Below are positions 1 to 8,922 of a DNA stretch of 47,395 nt, piece after piece (within the stretch, counting starts at the first letter, position 1; each line of letters opens with the position of its first letter). This stretch comes from Chloroflexota bacterium. Its GTDB lineage: Bacteria; Chloroflexota; Dehalococcoidia; UBA2979. Location of the stretch: the NCBI GenBank assembly GCA_009840945.1, contig VXMU01000123.1, positions 1 through 47,395 on the forward strand, given 5' to 3'. The translations under genes were made by a program, and so were the position numbers. Below the pieces are notes generated by a model. The model was not told the DNA's origin, did no database searches, and saw only the letters and a list, made by a program, of their open reading frames with translations.

Positions 1-100
1 GGCCGCCAGCGAGCGGGGGATTGGCGAAGGCGAGGGCACGACGGTGAACGCGCCCCTGCCGGCCGGCCCGCCCGGGCGGAGCGCCAAGAGCTGATAAATC

Positions 101-145
101 AAAAAACACGCCCACCCCCCAACAGGGAAGCTCGGAGGGGGTGGG
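101..145 (-). terminator. Intrinsic terminator of the S9 peptidase gene
   Basis: Read on the minus strand, a 9-bp perfect stem (137-145 pairing with 111-119, CCCACCCCC type) is followed within four bases by six T residues (complement of 101-106). It lies about 70 bp past the stop of the leftward peptidase gene, so it is a convincing rho-independent terminator. Bases 1-100 hold nothing else I can assign. Confidence 0.75.
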
Positions 146-214
146 TCGGTGGTGGTGGGCTCGGCGGTCATGACCGCGATCCTAGTGCGACGCACCGCAA
201 CGAGCGGCTCGCGC

Positions 215-2164
215 CTACAGCCAGCGCGCGAACCACTCCACCACGCGGTCGTAGTACTCCCGGCGCAGGCTCGGGTGGCCGACACGGAGGAAGAGGTGCG
301 AGCAGTCCGGGTAGCGGATGAACTCGACGGTCTTGCCTCGCCGCTTCAATCCCGCGAACAGCTCCTCGGACTGCGAGATCGGGACGCGGATGTCCGCGTC
401 GCCGTGCTGCAGCAGCACCGGCGTCTCGATCGCGTCGACGTACATGATGGGGGAGCGCTCCAGGTAGTGCTCGAGGCGGTCCTGGGGCAGCCCGCCCCAC
501 TGCTGCTCGCCGAAGCTCGCGGCGATGTCCGTCTGGCCGTACATCGAGAGCAGGTTCGTCACCGGCGCGCCGATGGCCGCCGCGCGGAAGCGCTGGTCGT
601 GGCCGATCAGCCACGACGACATAAAGCCGCCGTACGAGTAGCCGTGAACGCCGAGCCGGTCGGCATCGACGTACGGCCGCTCGCACACCGCGTCGACGGC
701 GGCGAGGAGGTCTCGGGAGTCCTCGCCGCCCCAGTCCTCGAACACCGCAGAGGTGAACGCCTCGCCGTAGGTCGTCGAGCCGCGCGGGTTGGTGTAGAGC
801 ACGAGGTTGCCCGCGCACGCGATGACCTGGTGCAGCGGACTGAAGCCGTTGCCGAAGAAGCCGTTCGGCCCGCCGTGGATCTCCAGCACGAGCGGGTAGC
901 GCCGCGACGCGTCGAAGTCGGGCGGGAACGCGAGCCAGCACTCGATCTGGACGCTGTCGCGCTCCACGGTGAATCGCTCGGTGCGCCCGACCGCGTGGCC
1001 CGCGAGGTACTCCGCCGCGCTCGATGTCAGCACCGCGCTGTCGCCGCTGTCGAGGTCGAGCGTCGTGACCTCGCCGGGACGGTCGAGGGTCGAGGCCACG
1101 AAGGCGAGGCGGCGGCCGTCCGGCGAGGCGGCGAGGGCGCCGAGGACCTCCTCGGCGGCTCGTTCGTCGCGCAGCCCGCCGTCGCGGTCGACGCTATGGA
1201 TGCCGGACGAGCCGCGCGCGTCCGCGGCGAAGACGATGCGGTCGCCGTACCACACGACGGGCGGGGCGGCGGCGACCGGGAAGAAGCCGGCCTGCGGCTC
1301 GACGGTGTCGTCGGTGAGGCGGCGGCACTCGCCGCTGTCGGCGTCGGCGAGGTAGACGAAGTGTTGCCACGCGTTGTCGTCGGACATGCCGACGAAGGCG
1401 ATCTCCTGACCGTCGGGCGACCATGCGACGCCGCCCGCGGCGACGCTCTCCCACACCAGCCGCCGGACGCGCCCGCCCGTGGCGGCCATCACGCACAACT
1501 CGCCGCCCAACGGCGCGCGCAGGAACCGCCGCGGCGAGCGGTCCGAGACGAACGCGAGGCGCTCCCCATCGGGCGAGACGGCGAGGGAGCGATGGTTGAA
1601 GTCGCCGTCGGTGAGCTGCTCGTGGCTGCCGTCGGCGACATCGACGCGGAAGACGTGCGTGCGCGTCTCGCCGCGCCAGCCGATGGTGTCGCCCCGGTAG
1701 TAAAGCTCGCGCGCCTCGCGCGTCCTCGGACGCTCGGGCTCGTCGTCCGGCTCGTCGGCCGAGGGGTCGACGTCGCCCAGGCAGTAGATGGTCTGGCCGT
1801 CGGGTGACCAGGCGTAGTCCGTGACGCCGTCGGGGAGGTCGGTGAGCTGCGCCGCCTCGCCACCGTCGCTCGGCAGCAGCCAGAGCTGCGAGGGGCCCTC
1901 GGTGTCTGCGCGGCGGCGGAACGCGAGGCGCGAGCCGTCCGGCGACCAGCGCGGCGCGCCGTCGCGCGGCCCGGCGGTGAGCCGCCGCGCCTCGCCGCCC
2001 TCGAACGGCGCCATCTCGACGTGCGAGCTGCTCTCGAACGTCTCGGGGTCGACGCTCGTGTGGACGTACGCGACCGCTCCGTCCGTCGAGCGCACCGAGA
2101 GGGCGCCGACGGCGGGGAGCCCGAAGACGAAGTCGCTGCCGAAGGGCTCTCGCTGGTCGGCCAT
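215..2164 (-). CDS. S9 family prolyl oligopeptidase-like serine peptidase
   Basis: A 649-residue cytoplasmic-type peptidase that should cleave short peptides or acylated substrates. The N-terminal two thirds carries five WSPDG-type beta-propeller repeats (e.g. [20 protein letters not shown]), the TolB/PD40 blades that gate the active site in this family. The C-terminal alpha/beta hydrolase domain has the nucleophile elbow GYSYGG with Ser510, Asp591 in the GDADIRVP motif and His623 in CSHLF, a complete catalytic triad. I start it at the ATG beginning MADQREPFG, because GGGGAG lies 9 nt upstream; the open frame runs further upstream but without family-like sequence. No signal peptide is visible. 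It is divergent from the nitronate monooxygenase-like gene and ends at a strong terminator. The substrate cannot be told from sequence; acylaminoacyl peptidase is the likeliest specific name. Confidence 0.93.
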   Translation of the reverse strand: MADQREPFGSDFVFGLPAVGALSVRSTDGAVAYVHTSVDPETFESSSHVEMAPFEGGEARRLTAGPRDGAPRWSPDGSRLAFRRRADTEGPSQLWLLPSDGGEAAQLTDLPDGVTDYAWSPDGQTIYCLGDVDPSADEPDDEPERPRTREARELYYRGDTIGWRGETRTHVFRVDVADGSHEQLTDGDFNHRSLAVSPDGERLAFVSDRSPRRFLRAPLGGELCVMAATGGRVRRLVWESVAAGGVAWSPDGQEIAFVGMSDDNAWQHFVYLADADSGECRRLTDDTVEPQAGFFPVAAAPPVVWYGDRIVFAADARGSSGIHSVDRDGGLRDERAAEEVLGALAASPDGRRLAFVASTLDRPGEVTTLDLDSGDSAVLTSSAAEYLAGHAVGRTERFTVERDSVQIECWLAFPPDFDASRRYPLVLEIHGGPNGFFGNGFSPLHQVIACAGNLVLYTNPRGSTTYGEAFTSAVFEDWGGEDSRDLLAAVDAVCERPYVDADRLGVHGYSYGGFMSSWLIGHDQRFRAAAIGAPVTNLLSMYGQTDIAASFGEQQWGGLPQDRLEHYLERSPIMYVDAIETPVLLQHGDADIRVPISQSEELFAGLKRRGKTVEFIRYPDCSHLFLRVGHPSLRREYYDRVVEWFARWL

Positions 2165-2275
2165 CGTCACTCGCTCCCCTCGTCCCGGCCGCGTCGAGTG
2201 CGGCGCGCCGAGGGTATCTTGCATCGGCGGTGTCGCGGGATGTGGCATATCGCGCACCGCCCCCTCGATTTCGCC

Positions 2276-2281
2276 TAGACT
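2276..2281 (+). promoter_or_regulatory. Candidate -10 element (TAGACT) of the nitronate monooxygenase-like gene
   Basis: TAGACT lies 28 nt before the start codon. The 9-mer CTAGACTCC that contains it recurs upstream of the second acyl-CoA dehydrogenase (6226-6234). No convincing -35 box is seen. Confidence 0.35.
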
Positions 2282-2309
2282 CCGCCATGACCGGGAGAGG
2301 AGACCCCCG

Positions 2310-3410
2310 ATGAGTAACCCACTGTTTTCGAGACTGTGCGAGGAGTACGGCTGCGAGATTCCCGTCGTGGCCTTCGCGCACACCAAGGACGTGATCGCGG
2401 CCGTCAGCAACGCGGGCGGCATCGGCGTCCTCGGCGCCACCAGCCTCACCCCCGACGAGCTGCGCTCCGACATCCGCTGGATCCGCGAGAAGGTCGGCGA
2501 CAAGCCCTTCGGCATCGACCTGCTCGTGCCCGCCTCGTTCGTGCAGGGCAACCTCGAGGACCTCGAGGAGATGATCCCGGACGAGCACCGTGCCTTCATC
2601 CAGAACATGAAGGACGAGTACGGCATCCCCGACCCCGACCCGAACGAGCAGCGGCCGAGCAGCCATGACCTGCTCGAGCGCTCCCGCTCCTCCCTCGAGG
2701 TGCTGTTCGAGGAAGAGGTGCCGATCTTCGTGTCCGGCCTCGGCAGCCCGGCGTTCATCCTGGACCGCGCGCACGCGGCCGGGATGAAGGTGTGGGGCCT
2801 GGTCGGGTTGCCGCGGCAGGCGCAGCGCCAGGTCGACGCCGGCGTCGACGTGATCGTCGCGCAGGGCTACGACTCCGGCGGCCACAGCGGCACGGTCGGC
2901 ACCTTCACGCTGGTGCCCGAGGTGGTCGAGATGGCGAAGGGCTCGAACTCGCTCGTGCTCGCCGCGGGCGGCATCAACAACGGCAAGCAACTCGCCGCCG
3001 CGCTCACCATGGGCGCCGCGGGCGTGTGGACGGGCACGATCTGGCTCGCCACCCACGAGTCCGAGACCGAGATGTTCCTCAAGCAGCGCCTCATCGAGGC
3101 GCGCGCCGAGGACCCCATCCAGTCGCGCGCGATGTCCGGCAAGCCGGTCCGCCAGCTGCCCTCGCGCTGGTCGGACGCCTGGAAGCAGCCGGACGCGCCG
3201 GACCCGCTGCCGATGCCGCTACAGGGCATGCTGGTGGGCGACATCCTCGACGGCATCCGGGACGGCAAGATGGAGGAGTGGATGACCACACCGGCCGGCC
3301 AGAGCGCCGTCGGCATCCACGCCATCCGGCCCGCCGCCGACGTGGTCTACGGCCTCGCCGAGGAAGCGCTCGACTGCTTCGAGAGCGTCGGCGCGGCGGT
3401 CGAGGCGTAG
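2310..3410 (+). CDS. Nitronate monooxygenase / 2-nitropropane dioxygenase-like FMN oxidoreductase
   Basis: A 366-residue TIM-barrel flavoenzyme of the NPD/nitronate monooxygenase family, expected to oxidise alkyl nitronates or a related substrate with FMN and O2. Family features seen: the N-terminal [11 protein letters not shown] and [13 protein letters not shown] segments, a central [13 protein letters not shown] motif (family GGHxG, with the likely catalytic His) and the FMN-phosphate-binding run [15 protein letters not shown] followed by GAAGVWTGT. Start: ATG at 2310 with GAGAGGAG 7 nt upstream. A longer frame upstream is antisense to the peptidase gene and is not coding. The sulfotransferase gene begins 6 bp after the stop, so the two are probably co-transcribed. 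The family also includes enoyl-ACP reductase II (FabK) relatives, so the physiological substrate is uncertain. Confidence 0.88.
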   Translation: MSNPLFSRLCEEYGCEIPVVAFAHTKDVIAAVSNAGGIGVLGATSLTPDELRSDIRWIREKVGDKPFGIDLLVPASFVQGNLEDLEEMIPDEHRAFIQNMKDEYGIPDPDPNEQRPSSHDLLERSRSSLEVLFEEEVPIFVSGLGSPAFILDRAHAAGMKVWGLVGLPRQAQRQVDAGVDVIVAQGYDSGGHSGTVGTFTLVPEVVEMAKGSNSLVLAAGGINNGKQLAAALTMGAAGVWTGTIWLATHESETEMFLKQRLIEARAEDPIQSRAMSGKPVRQLPSRWSDAWKQPDAPDPLPMPLQGMLVGDILDGIRDGKMEEWMTTPAGQSAVGIHAIRPAADVVYGLAEEALDCFESVGAAVEA

Positions 3411-3416
3411 CGCGGC

Positions 3417-4058
3417 ATGGCACTGGACATCGTCGGCGCAGGCCTCGGCCGTACCGGGACGCTCTCGCTCAAGTACGCGCTGGAGCTGCTCGGCTTCGAC
3501 AAGACGTATCACATGCTCGAGGTCGGCAACTACGCCGACCACCGCGACATGTGGTCCGCGGCCCGCCGCGGCGAGGCCGTCGACTGGGACACGATGTTCG
3601 CGGACTTCCGCGCCTCGGTGGACTGGCCCGCGTGCGACTTCTGGCGGGAGCTCTCCGAGCACTACCCGGAGTCGAAGGTGCTGCTGAGCGTGCGTGACCC
3701 GGAGCGCTGGTACGCCAGCATCCGCAACACGATCCACCTCAGCACCGCCGCCGGACTGAACGCCGAGGACGACGCGGAGCGCGAACGGGCCGAGTGGGCG
3801 AACTGGTTCATCTGGGAGACCAACTTCGACGACCGGATGGACGACAAGGACCACGTCATCGGCGTGTACGAAGCGCGCACGGAGCAGGTGAAGGCGGCCA
3901 TCCCGTCCGACCGCCTGCTGGTCTACGAGACCGGCAGCGGCTGGGATCCGCTCTGCGAGTTCCTCGACGTGCCGGTGCCGGACGACCCCTACCCGCACGT
4001 CAACACCACCGAGGAGTTCCGCGAGCGCTTCGGACGGCGGCAGCGGGCGCGCGACTAG
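3417..4058 (+). CDS. Sulfotransferase family protein (P-loop, Sulfotransfer_4-like)
   Basis: A 213-residue protein resembling the small sulfotransferase-like family common in marine bacteria and actinobacteria. The N-terminus GAGLGRTGTLSLKYAL is the 5'-phosphosulfate-binding P-loop, and VLLSVRDPERWYASI at about residues 85-100 corresponds to the 3'-phosphate-binding strand and helix. It would transfer sulfate from PAPS to an unknown acceptor, or use the same fold for another nucleotide-dependent role. It follows the upstream oxidoreductase gene by 6 bp, which suggests one transcript. No clear Shine-Dalgarno sequence precedes its ATG, consistent with translational coupling. Confidence 0.8.
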   Translation: MALDIVGAGLGRTGTLSLKYALELLGFDKTYHMLEVGNYADHRDMWSAARRGEAVDWDTMFADFRASVDWPACDFWRELSEHYPESKVLLSVRDPERWYASIRNTIHLSTAAGLNAEDDAERERAEWANWFIWETNFDDRMDDKDHVIGVYEARTEQVKAAIPSDRLLVYETGSGWDPLCEFLDVPVPDDPYPHVNTTEEFRERFGRRQRARD

Positions 4059-4105
4059 CACGCGGGTCGGAGAATGCGGCTCACGCCGCGGGCAGGAGAC
4101 CGACG

Positions 4106-4771
4106 ATGGTGAGCCAGGGCTCAGGCAGCCTGGCCGAGTCGGACAGCGACGTCGTCGTCCGCATCGAGCAGGTCAGCGCGCAGCCGACCGGCGAGGGCAA
4201 CCGCCTGGAAGTCAGCATCGAGACGAACCACGGGCCGCTCACCGCGCTCATGGACCCGGCCGAGGGCAGCGTGAAGTGCGCGATCTTCGTCGGGACCGAG
4301 GGACCGGCCGGCGGCGTCTACGCCCGGCTCGCCGAGGACCTTGTCGAGCAGGGCATCACCTCGCTGCGCGTCAACCCCCGGCTCACCGGTGAGCTCGAGG
4401 AGACCGTGATCGACGTCCTCGCGGCATGCTCGCTCCTCAAGGGGCTCGGCGGGGGGCGCGCGGTGGTCGTGGGGCACTCGTACGCGGGGGCGGTCGCGAT
4501 CAAGTCGGGCGTGATCAGCCCGTTCCTCACGGCGGTGGCCGCGCTGGCGGCGCAGCGCTACGGCACGCAGGAGGTCGACCAGCTCGGCAAGCCGCTGCTG
4601 CTCATCCACGGCGAGGACGACCAGGTGCTGCTCCCGCTTGCCTCGGACGACATCTACCAGCGGGCGCAGGAGCCGAAGCACATGGTGATCCTCCCCGCCA
4701 CCGGGCACCGCCTGCTGGGCGTGGAGCAAGAGGTCTACGACCTGCTCCACCAGTTCATCAGCGCCGCCTGA
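4106..4771 (+). CDS. Alpha/beta hydrolase (dienelactone-hydrolase-like size)
   Basis: A 221-residue alpha/beta hydrolase. It has the nucleophile elbow GHSYAG with Ser125, an acid in HGEDDQV (Asp172) and the triad His in ATGH (His201), so the catalytic triad is complete. The first ~50 residues form a beta-rich N-terminus without a signal peptide. The start is the ATG at 4106 with GCAGGAG upstream; the longer frame into the sulfotransferase gene is a shadow. It follows the sulfotransferase by 47 bp on the same strand and may share its transcript. The substrate (ester, thioester or lipid) is unknown. The following acyl-CoA dehydrogenase has its own candidate promoter. Confidence 0.8.
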   Translation: MVSQGSGSLAESDSDVVVRIEQVSAQPTGEGNRLEVSIETNHGPLTALMDPAEGSVKCAIFVGTEGPAGGVYARLAEDLVEQGITSLRVNPRLTGELEETVIDVLAACSLLKGLGGGRAVVVGHSYAGAVAIKSGVISPFLTAVAALAAQRYGTQEVDQLGKPLLLIHGEDDQVLLPLASDDIYQRAQEPKHMVILPATGHRLLGVEQEVYDLLHQFISAA

Positions 4772-4812
4772 GGCGGGTGCGAGGGACCACAAGACGTAAG
4801 CGAAATCGCTGG

Positions 4813-4818
4813 TAGAAT
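4813..4818 (+). promoter_or_regulatory. Candidate -10 element (TAGAAT) of acyl-CoA dehydrogenase 1
   Basis: TAGAAT sits in the 11-mer GGTAGAATCGC, which recurs exactly upstream of acyl-CoA dehydrogenase 3 (7571-7581). The ATG follows about 50 nt later. No clear -35 box. Confidence 0.4.
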
Positions 4819-4869
4819 CGCGCGCAAGCACGCACGCGGGGATGAGCCGCGAGGGACCGAGGAGGCAAC

Positions 4870-6093
4870 ATGGACTGGGCAGACACCGAAGAGCAGGCGG
4901 CATTCCGTGAGAACGTGCGCTCGTTCATCGACGGCAACCTGCCGCAGTACTACAAGGACAAGCGGGTCTGGAACAACGTCACCCTCGAGGATGACTGGCA
5001 GATGGACATGGTCCACGGCAGCGACGACGCCAAGGCCGCGGCGCAGGAGTGGTCCGACCGTATGTCCTCGCGCAACTGGGTCGCCCCGCACTGGCCGCAG
5101 GAGTACGGCGGCGCCGGCCTCACCACCATGGAGCAGTTCATCTTCAACATGGAGATGGCCGAGGCCGAGGCCCCCATGGTCGGCGGGCAGGGCCTCTCCC
5201 TGATGGGCCCGACGGTGCTCATCCACGGCACCGACGAGCAGAAGGAGCGCCTGCTGGCGCCGACGCTGCGCGGTGAGATGCTGTGGTCGCAGGGCTTCTC
5301 CGAGCCCGGCGCCGGCTCAGACCTCGCCTCGCTGCAGACGCGCGCCGTCCGCGACGGCGACGAGTACGTCATCAACGGCCAGAAGATGTGGACCTCCACG
5401 GCGCACAAGTCCAACTGGCTCTTCGGCATGTTCCGCACCGACCCGGACGCGCCGAAGCACCGCGGCATCAGCTTCATGGTCATGCCGCAGACCAACAACG
5501 GCATCTCGGTCCGCCCGATCATCTCGATGGGCTTCGAGCACGCCACCAACGAGACCTTCTTCGAGGACGTGCGGGTCCCCGCCAACAACGTCATCGGCGA
5601 GGTCAACCGCGGCTGGTACGTGGGCATGACGCTGCTCGACTTCGAGCGCTCGAACATCGCTGGTGCGGTCGAGACGCGGCGGCGGCTGCAGTCGCTGATC
5701 GACTACCTGCACACGGACCAGGGCGAGCTGCGGTCGCAGGACCGCGCGGCGCGTGCGCGCACGCTCATCGCCGACCGCTGGATCGAGTCCGAGGTGCTGT
5801 TCAACTTCTCGTTCCGCATCATCTCGATGCAGGCGAGCGGCCTGGTGCCGAACTACGAGGCCTCGACCTCGAAGATCTTCAGCTCGGAGCTGTCGCAGCG
5901 GACGGCGAACACCGGGATGAAGACGTTCGGGCTGTACGCGAACATCTGGGACCGCGCCCACGAGTTGACGCCGCTGGACGCGCGCTTCACGCAGCTCTAC
6001 GTGCACAGCGTGGTGTTCACGATCTTCGGTGGGTCGAACGAGATCCAGCGCAACATCATCGCGACGCGCGGGCTGGCGCTGCCCCGCAGCTAG
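4870..6093 (+). CDS. Acyl-CoA dehydrogenase, tandem copy 1
   Basis: A 407-residue FAD-dependent acyl-CoA dehydrogenase, predicted to introduce an alpha,beta double bond into an acyl-CoA thioester and pass electrons to an electron-transfer flavoprotein. The flavin/substrate signature FSEPGAGSDLASLQTRA is intact, as are WTSTAHKSNW and the C-terminal FGGSNEIQRNIIATRG. The medium-chain-type catalytic Glu that precedes the GTxxIQ motif is replaced by Gly (FGGSNEIQ). A Glu at position 259, in LLDFERSNIAGA, matches the position used by isovaleryl-CoA dehydrogenase-type enzymes and is the likely base. GAGGAGG lies just upstream of the ATG. It is the first of three tandem paralogues, each followed by the same hairpin. 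Chain length and branching preference cannot be deduced. Confidence 0.93.
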   Translation: MDWADTEEQAAFRENVRSFIDGNLPQYYKDKRVWNNVTLEDDWQMDMVHGSDDAKAAAQEWSDRMSSRNWVAPHWPQEYGGAGLTTMEQFIFNMEMAEAEAPMVGGQGLSLMGPTVLIHGTDEQKERLLAPTLRGEMLWSQGFSEPGAGSDLASLQTRAVRDGDEYVINGQKMWTSTAHKSNWLFGMFRTDPDAPKHRGISFMVMPQTNNGISVRPIISMGFEHATNETFFEDVRVPANNVIGEVNRGWYVGMTLLDFERSNIAGAVETRRRLQSLIDYLHTDQGELRSQDRAARARTLIADRWIESEVLFNFSFRIISMQASGLVPNYEASTSKIFSSELSQRTANTGMKTFGLYANIWDRAHELTPLDARFTQLYVHSVVFTIFGGSNEIQRNIIATRGLALPRS

Positions 6094-6111
6094 CTCCTCC
6101 TCGCACGCACA

Positions 6112-6148
6112 ACGCGGCGCGCCCCGGGCAACCGGGGCGCGTTCGCGT
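6112..6148 (+). terminator. GC-rich hairpin after acyl-CoA dehydrogenase 1
   Basis: A perfect 10-bp stem (6118-6127 with 6132-6141) closes on a GCAA tetraloop of the GNRA type. A further 5-bp outer stem (6112-6116 with 6144-6148) is separated by a small internal loop. There is no T tract, so it may terminate weakly or protect the mRNA 3' end. Near-identical copies follow the other two paralogues. Confidence 0.6.
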
Positions 6149-6226
6149 CTGTCCCCCGCGCGGCGCGAGCAGGCGCGGGATCGAGGGCTCGACGTGACGG
6201 GCCCACGCAGGCGTTGCCGCGGTTGC

Positions 6227-6232
6227 TAGACT
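6227..6232 (+). promoter_or_regulatory. Candidate -10 element (TAGACT) of acyl-CoA dehydrogenase 2
   Basis: TAGACT 48 nt before the ATG, in the same 9-mer context (CTAGACTCC) as upstream of the nitronate monooxygenase-like gene. No clear -35 box. Confidence 0.35.
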
Positions 6233-6280
6233 CCACTCGACCCGCACGCAGGAACGCCGAGCGGAGACCGGAGGCAGCGC

Positions 6281-7504
6281 ATGGACTGGGAAGACACCAC
6301 CGAGCAGGCGACGTTCCGCGAGGACGTCCGCTCGTTCATCGAGGAGAACCTGCCGCAGTACTACAAGGACAAGCGGGAGTGGAACGCCGTCACCCTGGAG
6401 GATGACTGGCAGGAACACATGATGCACGGCGGCGACGAGGCCAGGGCCGCCGCGCAGGAGTGGGCCGACGTGCTCTCCTCGCGCAACTGGGTCGCGCCGC
6501 ACTGGCCCAGCGAGTACGGCGGCGGCGGGCTCACCACCATGGAGCAGTTCATCTTCAACATGGAGATGGCCGAGGCAGAGGCCCCCATGGTCGGCGGGAG
6601 CGGCCTCTCGCTCCTCGGGCCGACGGTGCTGATCCACGGCACCGACGAGCAGAAGGAGCGGCTGCTGGAGCCTTCGCTGCGCGGCGAGATGCTGTGGTCG
6701 CAGGGCTTCTCGGAGCCGGGCGCCGGCTCGGACCTCGCCTCGCTGCAGACGCGCGCGGTGCGCGACGGCGACGAGTACATCATCAACGGCCAGAAGCTGT
6801 GGACCTCCTCGGCGCACAAGTCGAACTGGCTGTTCGGCCTGTTCCGGACCGACCCGGACGCGCCGAAGCACCGCGGCATCACCTTCATGGTCATGCCGCA
6901 GATCAACAACGGCATCTCGGTCCGCCCGATCACGACCATGGGCTGGGAGCACGGCACCAACGAGACGTTCTTCGAGGACGTACACGTGCCCGCCAACAAC
7001 GTCATCGGCGAGGTCAACCGCGGCTGGTACGTCGGGATGACGCTGCTCGACTTCGAGCGCTCCAATATCGCCGGCGCGGTCGAGACGCGGCGGCGGCTGC
7101 AGTCGCTTATCGACTACCTCGACACCGAGGACGGGCAGCTGCGGTCGCAGGACCGGGCGCAGCGGACGCGCGCGCTCATCGCGGACCGCTGGATCGAGTC
7201 GGAGGTGCTGTTCAACTTCTCGTTCCGCATCATCTCGATGCAGTCGAGCGGGATCGTGCCGAACTACGAGGCGTCGACCTCGAAGATCTTCGGCTCGGAG
7301 CTGGACCAGCGCACGGCGAACACGGGGATGAAGGCGTTCGGCCTGTACGCGAACATCTGGGACCGCGCGCACGAGCTGACGCCGCTGGACGCGCGCTTCA
7401 CGCAGCTCTACGTACACAGCGTGGTGTTCACGATCTTCGGCGGCTCGAACGAGATCCAGCGCAACATCATCGCGACGCGCGGGCTGTCGCTGCCGCGCGG
7501 CTAG
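6281..7504 (+). CDS. Acyl-CoA dehydrogenase, tandem copy 2
   Basis: A 407-residue paralogue of the preceding gene with no apparent gap between them; long blocks are identical, including EPGAGSDLASLQTRA and the C-terminal EIQRNIIATRG. Glu259 (in DFERSNIAGA) is kept as the candidate catalytic base, and the medium-chain-type Glu is again Gly. Differences concentrate in the N-terminal helical domain and in acyl-pocket segments (e.g. THALIADR-type and ITTMGWEHGTNE regions), which could tune chain-length preference. The ATG follows GGAGGCAGC. A candidate -10 box at 6227-6232 and a hairpin at 7531-7554 make it a self-contained unit. Role: beta-oxidation-type dehydrogenation; exact substrate unknown. 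Confidence 0.93.
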   Translation: MDWEDTTEQATFREDVRSFIEENLPQYYKDKREWNAVTLEDDWQEHMMHGGDEARAAAQEWADVLSSRNWVAPHWPSEYGGGGLTTMEQFIFNMEMAEAEAPMVGGSGLSLLGPTVLIHGTDEQKERLLEPSLRGEMLWSQGFSEPGAGSDLASLQTRAVRDGDEYIINGQKLWTSSAHKSNWLFGLFRTDPDAPKHRGITFMVMPQINNGISVRPITTMGWEHGTNETFFEDVHVPANNVIGEVNRGWYVGMTLLDFERSNIAGAVETRRRLQSLIDYLDTEDGQLRSQDRAQRTRALIADRWIESEVLFNFSFRIISMQSSGIVPNYEASTSKIFGSELDQRTANTGMKAFGLYANIWDRAHELTPLDARFTQLYVHSVVFTIFGGSNEIQRNIIATRGLSLPRG

Positions 7505-7530
7505 CACACCCCTCGCACGCAGCAACGCGG

Positions 7531-7554
7531 CGCGCCCCGGGCACCCGGGGCGCG
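7531..7554 (+). terminator. GC-rich hairpin after acyl-CoA dehydrogenase 2
   Basis: The same 10-bp CGCGCCCCGG stem as after copy 1 (7531-7540 with 7545-7554), with the loop changed to GCAC. No T tract follows. Confidence 0.6.
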
Positions 7555-7571
7555 TTGGCGTGGAGCGTGGG

Positions 7572-7577
7572 TAGAAT
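7572..7577 (+). promoter_or_regulatory. Candidate -10 element (TAGAAT) of acyl-CoA dehydrogenase 3
   Basis: The 11-mer GGTAGAATCGC is identical to that upstream of copy 1, suggesting that the promoter region was duplicated with the gene. Confidence 0.4.
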
Positions 7578-7625
7578 CGCCCGAGCAATCACGCGGCATC
7601 GCGACGCAGCGAAGGGAGCATGCGC

Positions 7626-8849
7626 ATGGACTGGGCGGACACGGAGGAGCAGGCGGCGTTCCGCGAGAGCGTGCGCTCGTTCATCGACGAGAACCTGCCG
7701 CAGTACTACAAGGACAAGCGTGTCTGGGCGGCCGTCACCCTCGAGGACAACTGGCAGCAGGACATGGTCCACGGCAGCGACGAGGCGCAGGCGGCGGCGC
7801 GCGAGTGGGCCGCCACCCTGGACTCGCGCAGCTGGGCCGCGCCGCACTGGCCGGAGGAGTACGGCGGCGGCGGGCTGACCACCATGGAGCAGTTCATCTT
7901 CAACATGGAGATGGCCGAGGCCGAGGCGCTGCTGGTCGGCGGCGGCGGTCTCTCGCTCCTCGGGCCGACGGTGCTCATCCACGGCACCGATGAGCAGAAG
8001 GAGCGCCTGCTGCCGCCGACGCTGCGCGGCGAGATCCTGTGGGCGCAGGGCTTCTCCGAGCCCGGCGCGGGGTCCGACCTCGCTTCGCTGCAGACGCGCG
8101 CCGTGCGCGACGGCGACGAGTACATCATCAACGGCCAGAAGATGTGGACCTCCTCGGCCCACAAGTCCAACTGGGTCTTCGGGATGTTCCGCACCGACCC
8201 GGACGCCCCGAAGCACCGCGGCATCACCTTCATGGTCATGCCGCAGGGGAACAACGGGATCTCGGTCCGCCCGATCATCACGATGGGCTGGGAGCACGGC
8301 ACCAACGAGACCTTCTTCGAGGACGTCCGGGTGCCCGCCACCAACGTCATCGGTGAGGTCAACCGCGGCTGGTACGTCGGCATGACCCTGCTCGACTTCG
8401 AGCGCTCGAACATCGCCGGCGCGGTCGAGACGCGGCGGCGGCTGCGCTCGCTCATCGACTACCTCGACACCGACGAGGGCCGGCTGCGGGCGCAGGACCG
8501 CGGCGACCGCGCCCGGACGCTGATCGCCGACCGCTGGATCGAGTCGGAGGTGCTGTTCAACTTCTCGTTCCGCATCATCTCGATGCAGTCGAGCGGGATC
8601 GTGCCGAACTACGAGGCGTCGACCTCGAAGATCTTCGGGTCGGAGCTGAACCAGCGCACCGCGAACACGGGGATGAAGGTGTTCGGGCTCTACTCGAACA
8701 TCTGGGACCGCGCACACGAGCGCACCCCGCTGGATGCGCGCTTCACCCAGCTCTACGTGCACAGCGTGGTCTACACGATCTTCGGCGGCTCGAACGAGAT
8801 CCAGCGCAACATCATCGCGACGCGAGGCCTGTCGCTGCCGCGCGGCTAG
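7626..8849 (+). CDS. Acyl-CoA dehydrogenase, tandem copy 3
   Basis: The third paralogue, 407 residues when started at the ATG that gives MDWADTEEQ, the same N-terminus as copy 1. An ATG two codons earlier (7620) is only one base from GAAGGGAG, whereas 7626 is seven bases away, so 7626 is preferred. All family signatures are present: EPGAGSDLASLQ, WTSSAHKSNW, DFERSNIAGA with the candidate base, and FGGSNEIQRNIIATRG. It carries the same Gly in place of the medium-chain-type Glu. The gene converges on the MFS exporter gene across a 73-bp spacer containing the shared hairpin. It probably shares electron acceptor and general pathway with copies 1 and 2. Confidence 0.93.
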   Translation: MDWADTEEQAAFRESVRSFIDENLPQYYKDKRVWAAVTLEDNWQQDMVHGSDEAQAAAREWAATLDSRSWAAPHWPEEYGGGGLTTMEQFIFNMEMAEAEALLVGGGGLSLLGPTVLIHGTDEQKERLLPPTLRGEILWAQGFSEPGAGSDLASLQTRAVRDGDEYIINGQKMWTSSAHKSNWVFGMFRTDPDAPKHRGITFMVMPQGNNGISVRPIITMGWEHGTNETFFEDVRVPATNVIGEVNRGWYVGMTLLDFERSNIAGAVETRRRLRSLIDYLDTDEGRLRAQDRGDRARTLIADRWIESEVLFNFSFRIISMQSSGIVPNYEASTSKIFGSELNQRTANTGMKVFGLYSNIWDRAHERTPLDARFTQLYVHSVVYTIFGGSNEIQRNIIATRGLSLPRG

Positions 8850-8872
8850 CCACCCTCGCACGCACAACGCAG

Positions 8873-8896
8873 CGCGCCCCGGGCAACCGGGGCGTG
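8873..8896 (+). terminator. GC-rich hairpin between acyl-CoA dehydrogenase 3 and the MFS gene
   Basis: Third copy of the 10-bp stem (8873-8882 with 8887-8896) with a GCAA loop; one pair has become G-U. It lies between convergent genes and could serve both directions. Confidence 0.6.
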
Positions 8897-8922
8897 TTCG
8901 CGTGCGCTGGCCCCGCAGGTCG

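Noticed and set aside
149-1807. Long open frame on the plus strand opposite the S9 peptidase
   Set aside because: High-GC shadow of the peptidase gene, rich in Arg/Ala/Val without any domain pattern. The same applies to the long plus-strand frames at 38251-40287 (opposite amtB) and 43199-45607 (opposite the CoA-transferases).
7620-7625. ATG 7620 as start of acyl-CoA dehydrogenase 3
   Set aside because: It is one base from the Shine-Dalgarno sequence. ATG 7626 has proper spacing and gives the same N-terminus as the paralogues.
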